Below are positions 5,358 through 10,690 of a stretch of 10,690 nt of DNA, piece after piece. Positions within the stretch are counted from its first letter, which is position 1. Every line of letters begins with the position of its first letter. The stretch is from Legionellales bacterium UBA4722. GTDB taxonomy: Bacteria; Pseudomonadota; Gammaproteobacteria; DSM-16500. Location: the NCBI GenBank assembly GCA_002404295.1, contig DHJK01000145.1:3122-13811 (forward strand). The letters run 5' to 3'. The notes beneath the pieces are model-generated. The model was not told the origin of the DNA. It made no database searches and saw only the letters and a program-made list of their open reading frames with translations. A program made the translations under genes and the position numbers.

Positions 5358-6266
5358 ATGAATTGCTTAAAATGTAAATTACGAATAGAAGACCTCAGCT
5401 CAGCACATTACGGCTTCCATCCTGCGTGCTTCACAGAATGCTTTAACGCCCCCAGCTCCGCAGAGTTTATTAGTCTACAAAGAAGATCGAGCGCCACATC
5501 TGAGCAGACTCCTAATCTGGGCCCACAAAATACAAGTTTCTTTCATGGTAAATTCAAAAAATACTCCGCAGACCTCAATGGACACTCATATATATTAAAA
5601 ATGAGACAAGAAGAAGCACCCGAATTACCCGAGGTGGAATATCTATGCAATCAAATTGGCAACGCATTAAGCGTCCCCGTAGCTGAGTTTTATTATATTG
5701 ACTTCAATGGAGATAAAACGTTTGTTACTAAGAATTTTATCAATCCAGGAACCTCCCCCACAGATCTGCAACATCTCTATCATTTTAGATCAGATGACCA
5801 ACATAGCTGCAAAGGGATTATTCACGTCATTACTGAAAAGACTCAGCGCCCACATGATGTGAAAATATTCATTAAGACAACGTTATTTGATGCATTAATT
5901 GGTAATCATGACCGTCATGGAAGAAATTTGGCATTTATCTTAACAGCAAATAATAGTTCTCTATCTCCAATCTATGACAATGTTTCATATCTAAGCCTTG
6001 AAAGCGGCAGCATGCTTAAAGCTGACTTTAATCCAACAGGAAAAATTAGCACGAGCGAAACAAATGAGCCCAACATGCGTGATTATGTTAGAGAGTTTAA
6101 AAAGCTTGGGTATCAGGATGATACTCGAAATTTTTATCAAAGCATCAAACTTTCTCATCTTTACCAACTAGTCGATGAAAGTTTTTGCAGTGAGTTTATG
6201 AAAGAGGCGATTAAGGCATTAATCAAAAAACGGTTTGAGGAGCTAGAGAATGAATTATCCAATTAA
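5358..6266 (+). CDS. HipA-like serine/threonine kinase lacking the N-terminal subdomain (HipT-like)
   Basis: A 302-residue kinase of the HipA C-terminal type. Visible elements are an ATP-contacting lysine in SYILK (K81), the catalytic loop GNHDRHGRN (D185, N190) and the metal-binding aspartate in PIYDNVS (D207). All are intact, so the enzyme should be active. The N-terminus holds C3-x2-C6 and H21-x2-C24 (CLKC...FHPAC), a likely zinc knuckle. The HipS-like subdomain that precedes the kinase in full HipA (about 430 residues) is absent and appears in the next gene. I do not see the usual GAQxK segment of HipA/HipT, so this is a divergent branch. I chose the ATG at 5358 over the TTG at 5346 because the zinc-knuckle start follows it directly; GGA lies about 8 nt upstream. 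Studied relatives phosphorylate aminoacyl-tRNA synthetases; the target here is unknown. It overlaps the next gene by 17 bp. Confidence 0.85.
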   Translation: MNCLKCKLRIEDLSSAHYGFHPACFTECFNAPSSAEFISLQRRSSATSEQTPNLGPQNTSFFHGKFKKYSADLNGHSYILKMRQEEAPELPEVEYLCNQIGNALSVPVAEFYYIDFNGDKTFVTKNFINPGTSPTDLQHLYHFRSDDQHSCKGIIHVITEKTQRPHDVKIFIKTTLFDALIGNHDRHGRNLAFILTANNSSLSPIYDNVSYLSLESGSMLKADFNPTGKISTSETNEPNMRDYVREFKKLGYQDDTRNFYQSIKLSHLYQLVDESFCSEFMKEAIKALIKKRFEELENELSN

Positions 6267-6903
6267 ACTTGATGAGAACCGTTTACAAATTTTTCACGAA
6301 GGTAGAAAAAGAAGAGTTTTTGTCGGCGAATTAGTTTACGACAAAGAAAAAGATAAATATGAGCTGATATATGACAAAAATTATGTTAATTCCAAAAAAG
6401 CCATCCCTATTGGCCCTGATCTCACTCTTTTTAAATTGCGCCATCGATCTGAAAAAGGGAAGCTATTTTCATCATTCATAGATAGGATCCCTGATAAGTC
6501 TAATCCTGCCTATAAAGATTATTGTAAATCTCAAGGCATCTCTCCTAACGAAAAAAACCAAATTATCTTGCTGGGATCCATAGGAACACGTGGGCCATCC
6601 AGTTTTATCTTTGAGCCTGTTTATTCAAGTGAATTTAATCCAATTGATATTAGAAAATTACGTGAAAAACTAAATATCACTCAGCACGATATTGCCGAGG
6701 CATTTGATCTCAGTAAAACAACTTTACAACGGATTGAATCTGGAACAAGTCACGATCTCAGTACACTAAAACGTGTGCAGATGTTATTTGAGTTTCCTGA
6801 AGCGGCACTTTGGCAGCTAAAACAAACAGGAAGTCGAGTACATAGAGATGTTCTAGCCAAATTGATTAAACATTTCGAATCTAGGTTAGCGACTTTTAGG
6901 TGA
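6250..6903 (+). CDS. HipS-like domain fused to XRE helix-turn-helix, putative antitoxin and repressor
   Basis: A 217-residue two-domain protein. Residues about 12-123 resemble the N-terminal subdomain of HipA, equivalent to HipS: FVGELVYDKEKDKYELIYD, then KAIPIGPDLTL, SSFIDRIPD, and LLGSIGTRGPSSFIFEP, which matches the end of the HipA N domain. Residues about 132-185 form an XRE/HipB-type helix-turn-helix, RKLREKLNITQHDIAEAFDL with recognition helix SKTTLQRIESG. A basic helical tail follows. The ATG at 6250 has GAGGAG 7 nt upstream, inside the kinase gene, so translation is coupled. In hipBST systems HipS neutralises the kinase and HipB binds DNA; here one polypeptide could do both. The likely DNA target is the palindrome array at 5217-5317. 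The domain reading is good; antitoxin activity is inferred from family and context. Confidence 0.8.
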   Translation: MNYPIKLDENRLQIFHEGRKRRVFVGELVYDKEKDKYELIYDKNYVNSKKAIPIGPDLTLFKLRHRSEKGKLFSSFIDRIPDKSNPAYKDYCKSQGISPNEKNQIILLGSIGTRGPSSFIFEPVYSSEFNPIDIRKLREKLNITQHDIAEAFDLSKTTLQRIESGTSHDLSTLKRVQMLFEFPEAALWQLKQTGSRVHRDVLAKLIKHFESRLATFR

Positions 6904-7027
6904 AGAAATAACAAATGAGCAGAGAAATTTTCTTGAGTCTTAGCGCTAATAGTTATTGACGTTACTTTTATTCGTATCGGTGACAATATACCACCAGTTA
7001 TAAATAACCTAAGTTATGGAGAGCACA

Positions 7028-7828
7028 ATGGCAGGCTGGACAACTGGAACCTTTAAAGCAAACGGGATCGACATGCATTACCTCCGAACCGGCGGCAACA
7101 AACCCCCTGTTATTCTGCTGCATGGGCTGATGTTGAATGGAGCGTGCTGGACTCCTTTGGCGCGGTTGCTGGAGAAGGATTACGATGTTGTCATGCCGGA
7201 TGCACGGGGCCACGGATATTCTGGCGTCCCAGACCATGGCTACAGCTATGACAATCTCGCCGCTGATGTCGTGTGCCTTATCGAGACGCTAGAACTGACC
7301 ACACCAGTGCTACTTGGGCATTCCATGGGAGGCATGACAGCAGCTGTGGTCGCCAGTCGAAACCCCCATCGACTGCGAGGGCTTATTTTGGCCGATCCAA
7401 CATTCCTGACACCACAACGTCAGCGTGAAGTTCACGAGAGCGATGTTGCAGATCAACATCGCCGAATTCTCAATCGGCCAAGGGAAGATTTTTTAGTTGA
7501 GATGAGGGCTAGACACAGCCGCCGCTCTCTAGAGGTCATTGAACTATTCGCACAGGCAAGATTTCAAACCAGCATACACGCCTTTGAAGTTTTGACGCCG
7601 CCAAATCCTGACTACGTGCAGCTGATTAAATCATTTGATGTCACGAGCCTGCTCATCGTCGGAGATGCTGGTGGAGTTGTCTCTCCTGAGATGGCCGCAG
7701 AACTTGCTGAGCACAATCAACGCTTAAAGGTCGTACAGATCGCGGAAGCTGGTCATGCGATTCCATATGACCAGCCCGAGCGTTTTTCGGCTGTCGTTCA
7801 AACTTTTTTACGTTCGGTGAGCGCTTGA
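7028..7828 (+). CDS. alpha/beta hydrolase fold enzyme
   Basis: A 266-residue alpha/beta hydrolase with a complete catalytic triad: nucleophile S99 in GHSMGG, acid D213 in LLIVGDAGG and H243 in AEAGHAIP. The oxyanion motif HGLMLNGACW (from H32) and the PDARGHGYS loop are in place, and residues about 125-190 form the cap. The substrate could be an ester, lactone, epoxide or C-C bond; the sequence does not decide. The ATG at 7028 is preferred over the in-frame ATG at 7016 because GGAGAG lies 4 nt before it. The gene is visibly richer in G+C (near 53%) than its neighbours and uses more C/G-ending codons, suggesting recent arrival from another genome. It stands alone; TTGACG at 6956-6961 may belong to its promoter, but a well-spaced -10 is not seen. 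Confidence 0.85.
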   Translation: MAGWTTGTFKANGIDMHYLRTGGNKPPVILLHGLMLNGACWTPLARLLEKDYDVVMPDARGHGYSGVPDHGYSYDNLAADVVCLIETLELTTPVLLGHSMGGMTAAVVASRNPHRLRGLILADPTFLTPQRQREVHESDVADQHRRILNRPREDFLVEMRARHSRRSLEVIELFAQARFQTSIHAFEVLTPPNPDYVQLIKSFDVTSLLIVGDAGGVVSPEMAAELAEHNQRLKVVQIAEAGHAIPYDQPERFSAVVQTFLRSVSA

Positions 7829-7864
7829 ATTAATCCTAGCTGTAAAAAAGTGTCCGTATATTTT

Positions 7865-8516
7865 TTATGTACTTGGATAATCTGCCTGATTCTCAGGTTT
7901 CGCTTTTTCAAAGCAAGGCAGCGTAGAACAATGCGTATAAATGCGCATCAAGCTTGGATAATTATCCATTGAAAAATCAAAACGAAATGCATTATAAATT
8001 TGAGGTATCAGACAAAGATCTGCAATAGTAGGTTGCTCACCCCAACAAAAAATTTTACTATCCGAACCTTTAGACATTAAACCTTCCAACGCATCAAAAC
8101 CTTGTTTTAGCCAATGATGATACCAATTTTTAATTTGCGCTGAATCAAGCAGACAAACCTCTTTCAAATAGGTAACCACACTCGAATAATTCATGACAGA
8201 GTGCATATCACCAATAATAATTTGCGAAATATAACGCACCCATGCCCTATTTTCTTTTTCTTTAGGCAGCAACGAGGGCTCAGGATATTTCTCTTCAAGA
8301 TACTCAAGAATAGCTGAGGATTGCCCAAACTCAACATCACCATCGACTAATGTTGGAACTCTAGCTTGCTTGCTTATTATGTTCTTTATATTCTTCGCTA
8401 TACTGCTCACCCTTACGAAGATTAACAGAAATAAATTCACAATCTATATTTTTATAATAAATTGCAATGCGCGCACGGTAGGCTGCTGAAGATTGATAAA
8501 AATTATACAGCTTCAT
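7865..8516 (-). pseudogene. maiA: maleylacetoacetate isomerase (zeta-class GST), frameshifted
   Basis: The natural start is the ATG at 8516, with GAGG 4 nt upstream. It opens MKLYNFYQSSAAYRARIA, carrying the zeta-class SSxxxRxRIA active-site motif. That frame runs through NLRKGEQYSEEYKEHNKQA and hits a stop right after GCTT x3 (8364-8375; AAGC on the coding strand). From the same point the protein continues in another frame: ARVPTLVDGD (VP is the glutathione-binding cis-proline segment), EFGQSSAILEYLEEKYPEP, and the typical C-terminal GEQPTIADLCLIPQIYNA. Removing one AAGC unit restores a 215-residue protein, the normal family length. MaiA isomerises maleylacetoacetate to fumarylacetoacetate in tyrosine/homogentisate breakdown. 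No other pathway gene lies in the window. Using a GTG at 8440 instead would give a 191-residue product without the active-site serines. Confidence 0.85.
8364..8375. repeat. GCTT tetranucleotide repeat (x3) at the maiA frameshift
   Basis: Three tandem GCTT units (AAGC on the maiA coding strand). Two units would keep maiA in frame; the third shifts it by +4. The unit type suits slippage, but three copies are few for high-rate phase variation. Confidence 0.8.
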
Positions 8517-8730
8517 AAAACCTCAGATTAATCATTATGTATTTGTAAAAGGAAAATGGTGCGCGCTGCTCATCATTATGGCATTAAAAACGCAACTCAG
8601 CTATAATCATTCCACTTATACAATTCATTTAAATTCATTATCTCAGCACAGGTTATAAACATGATGACATTATCAAGTAATGTCCTCGATCGGCATACTA
8701 TTTCACTGAAACTAAAGAGCATAAAGTCAT

Positions 8731-9615
8731 ATGTTTTCTCATTTAACTTACCAATTGCTCTTCATTTTATTCATGACTGGTTTCGTTGCTGGCACCATTG
8801 ACGCGATCGCTGGAGGCGGTGGATTAATTAGCTTACCCATGCTATTAAGCGTTGGTGTCCCGCCACACTTAGCTTTAGGTACTAACAAATTACAAGGCTC
8901 TGTTGGTACTTTTATTGCTGCTTGTAGCTATTATCGTGCTGGGTTATTCAGATTCCAAACAATCTACAAAGGCTTGATTTTTGGGTTTATCGGCACTGTA
9001 TTAGGCGCGCTCACAGGTCAACTTATTAGTAGCGATGTACTTAAAAAAATTATTCCTATTTTGCTCGTTATTATTTTTATTTATACTATATTTTCTCCAA
9101 AGTTAGGCATGGAAGACAGAAAAACATCTTTTAATGAATTTTATTTTTATAGTATTTTCGGTTTTATTCTAGGCTTTTATGATGGATTCTTTGGCCCTGG
9201 AACAGGTTCATTCTGGCTTTTTTCACTGACTTGCTTTCTTGGGTACAATATACAGAAAGCAACAGCCTATACAAAAGTGTTTAATCTAAAAAGTAATATT
9301 ATCGCAACAGCGTGTTTTGCATTAGGTCAAAATATAGATTACAGAATTGCTCTTTGTATGGCTGCCGGGCAAATACTGGGTGGTCGATTAGGGGCTAGGC
9401 TTGCCATTAAAAATGGCGCTAGGCTTATACGCCCAATCTTTATTAGTGTTGTGCTATCAACGGTAATACTACTCTTTTATAAGAGTTATTTTAACTCATC
9501 TCAAATAAGAAATTTTCTCTTCTCATTTAGCCTAATACAAATTGTATTACTCACCACTGGAACTGTAGCCGCAATCGGATTTTATATTTTTAGAGCAAAA
9601 AGAACGATCTCTTAA
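8731..9615 (+). CDS. TSUP (TauE/SafE) family permease, YfcA-like
   Basis: A 294-residue multi-pass inner-membrane protein with the two glycine-rich repeats of the TauE/SafE family: GTIDAIAGGGGLISLP (residues 21-36) and GFYDGFFGPGTGSFW (148-162). They mark the two inverted halves, each followed by the usual conserved helix (ALGTNKLQGSVGT and AYTKVFNLKSNI). About eight hydrophobic segments are visible. It is some 30 residues longer than typical YfcA, ending with an extra helix (about 268-287) and a basic tail. Family members export sulfite, sulfoacetate or related organosulfur anions; substrate cannot be assigned. The ATG at 8731 has only a weak purine stretch (AAAGAG) about 13 nt upstream. It is divergent from maiA, and the 214 bp between them show no clear promoter or repeat. 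Confidence 0.87.
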   Translation: MFSHLTYQLLFILFMTGFVAGTIDAIAGGGGLISLPMLLSVGVPPHLALGTNKLQGSVGTFIAACSYYRAGLFRFQTIYKGLIFGFIGTVLGALTGQLISSDVLKKIIPILLVIIFIYTIFSPKLGMEDRKTSFNEFYFYSIFGFILGFYDGFFGPGTGSFWLFSLTCFLGYNIQKATAYTKVFNLKSNIIATACFALGQNIDYRIALCMAAGQILGGRLGARLAIKNGARLIRPIFISVVLSTVILLFYKSYFNSSQIRNFLFSFSLIQIVLLTTGTVAAIGFYIFRAKRTIS

Positions 9616-9645
9616 TTGGGTACCAACTAATGAAAACTAAAGCGG

Positions 9646-10182
9646 TTATTTAAACACTACATTTTTAGAATATGAATAAAAACGTTTTTTTGTGCGCATT
9701 TTTTCAAAAATCCAATTATCAAGGGGTTGTGCTCCATTAAAAATGAGTTCTTTTGAAGTATGTCGACCTAAAATACAAACATATTTTCTATCTTTCATAG
9801 TTTTTTGTAATTGATGAAACACTTTTTCCGCATCTCCTATAGACAATTTATCAGAGAAGCAATACTCATTCCTACCTTGACACTCTTCTTGAATATTTTT
9901 ACCGTTAGTAAAACCCGTGATTGTCAAATTTCCATTATGGATTTTTGATTTAACATAATGATCCTTATCGCTAACCCAGTCCATTAAGCTCAGCGTCACC
10001 TCTTCGACAGGAAAACATTGCCATCGTATATTCTTATGGGAAATTTTTTCTTGATCGGTGAGAATGCCATAATCAGATACAGGTATATGGCATCCAGTCA
10101 TGTTTGGAAGATTAATACCAAAACTTATTTGAGAAAATAATACAATTGTCAAAGTTAATACCCAATATTTTATTTTTAACAT
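9646..10182 (-). CDS. small secreted protein of unknown function
   Basis: A 178-residue protein with a clear Sec signal peptide: lysines at 3 and 5, hydrophobic core WVLTLTIVLF, and probable cleavage after SQISFG (residue 22). The mature part has five cysteines (31, 56, 101, 108, 136), suggesting disulfides in the periplasm or outside the cell, and a basic C-terminus. It has no lipobox and no domain I recognise. The ATG at 10182 is supported by AAGGA about 8 nt upstream. It converges on the permease gene with a 30-bp gap and no terminator hairpin between. Expression alone from an AT-rich upstream region is likely. Confidence 0.75.
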   Translation of the reverse strand: MLKIKYWVLTLTIVLFSQISFGINLPNMTGCHIPVSDYGILTDQEKISHKNIRWQCFPVEEVTLSLMDWVSDKDHYVKSKIHNGNLTITGFTNGKNIQEECQGRNEYCFSDKLSIGDAEKVFHQLQKTMKDRKYVCILGRHTSKELIFNGAQPLDNWIFEKMRTKKRFYSYSKNVVFK

Positions 10183-10307
10183 TAATTAATCCTTTTTCAC
10201 TAAGACACATATAAATAATTGTTGATAAGTGATTATGATTAAATCATCAACACAATAATTGCGGGATAAAAAAAGGAATAAAATAGAAGGGATTAGTAAA
10301 AAATTAG

Positions 10308-10690
10308 GTCCACGATGTCACCACTGAGATTGGCGCTCCTGTATCAGGATTATGCGCTATTAAAATAGCATGCTCAGACGCCCAGGGATTTCAAATCTCT
10401 TACCCTGTTACTTGAACTCGTGATCATCATGGACTTGCATATTTTAATGAAATTTTAAGATTCCGCAAGGGGTATTCAATTTATTTTCGTGGTTATAAAC
10501 AAGGATTGACAAGCAAGAGTTATTTCAACAAAATTCAGCACTTGCTTTGGATGTGGAAAAACTGTTCAATGCAACTGGCATTAACTTATACCCAAAGCTG
10601 GATTTCTTTTGGCTGCCCATAAAAGAGCCGGATGTGATTTAATTCCGCTTATCATTTCCTGATTATCAATAAGCAACTCAGGTTCAATAG
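10308..10690 (+). pseudogene. decayed transthyretin-like / hydroxyisourate hydrolase relic
   Basis: Coding-like sequence continues across three frames to the window edge. Frame 1 (from 10308): VHDVTTEIGAPVSGL, reminiscent of the family opening HVLDxxxGxPAxGL, then an in-frame TGA at 10413-10415, then RDHHGLAYFNEIL and KGYSIYFRGYK. Frame 2 (from about 10505): ELFQQNSALALDVEKLFNATG, then LYPKLDFFWLPIKEPD, ending at TAA 10640. Frame 3: CDLIPLIIS. The last two segments together resemble the family's C-terminal pattern (YPxxxxxFxIxxPDxxYhIPLLLS). Hydroxyisourate hydrolase acts after urate oxidase in purine breakdown. At least one stop and two frameshifts make it a pseudogene. Coding origin is fairly clear; the family name is a pattern-level guess. 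The 125 bp before it (10183-10307) are AT-rich with only a weak 6-bp inverted repeat. Confidence 0.42.

Noticed and set aside
6750..6986. 78-codon minus-strand ORF
   Set aside because: It is antisense to the XRE domain of the HipS-XRE gene, whose coding evidence is strong.
6998..7237. 79-codon minus-strand ORF
   Set aside because: It is antisense to the start of the alpha/beta hydrolase; long shadow frames are expected in G+C-richer genes.
7865..8440. Intact 191-residue GST starting at a GTG at 8440
   Set aside because: The first 26 residues are an out-of-frame reading of the true maiA N-terminus, which is found intact in the other frame from 8516 with the active-site SSAAYR motif.
8661..8730. 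Extended start for the TSUP gene at the ATG at 8661
   Set aside because: The frame from 8661 differs from that of the permease and leaves it without a family match.
1..10690. tRNA, rRNA or riboswitch genes
   Set aside because: I saw no cloverleaf with a CCA-end pattern, no ribosomal RNA signature and no recognisable riboswitch core in either strand.

Overview
The window reads as an AT-rich (roughly 37-39% G+C by eye) chromosome segment of a gammaproteobacterium, possibly of the Legionella/Coxiella side. That placement rests only on composition and gene flavour. It is an accessory region: intact single genes are mixed with at least four decaying genes, one miniature transposable element and a toxin-antitoxin-like module.

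Layout. 38-1412 (+): an AAA ATPase of the AbiL-i/RloA type, followed with TAATG coupling by a collapsed rloB partner that keeps only its first codons and its tail, so the defence pair is broken. 1559-2197 (-): an HD-domain 5'-nucleotidase-like hydrolase. 2246-2464: a 219-bp inverted-repeat element flanked by a perfect 8-bp direct repeat, looking like an IS66-type MITE. 2580-3294 (-): two overlapping genes of unknown function. 3365-4072 (-): an ImmA/IrrE-type metallopeptidase gene whose XRE half is missing. 4170-4319: a short coding relic. 4381-5079 (-): a two-helix membrane protein. 5217-5317: four 20-bp palindromes at an exact 27-bp period. 5358-6903 (+): a HipA-like kinase and a HipS-like/XRE fusion protein in one operon. 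7028-7828 (+): an alpha/beta hydrolase with clearly higher G+C. 7865-8516 (-): maleylacetoacetate isomerase broken by a 4-bp repeat expansion. 8731-9615 (+): a TSUP-family permease. 9646-10182 (-): a small secreted protein. 10308-10690 (+): a frameshifted relic with transthyretin-like (hydroxyisourate hydrolase) features.

The most interesting unit is 5217-6903. A HipA-family kinase lacking the usual N-terminal subdomain is encoded first. The missing HipS-like subdomain is fused to an XRE DNA-binding domain in the second gene, so one protein could act as antitoxin and repressor. Its likely operators are the four palindromes upstream, the last of which covers the -35 region of the apparent promoter. 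This is a rearranged version of hipBST with gene order reversed and HipS and HipB fused.
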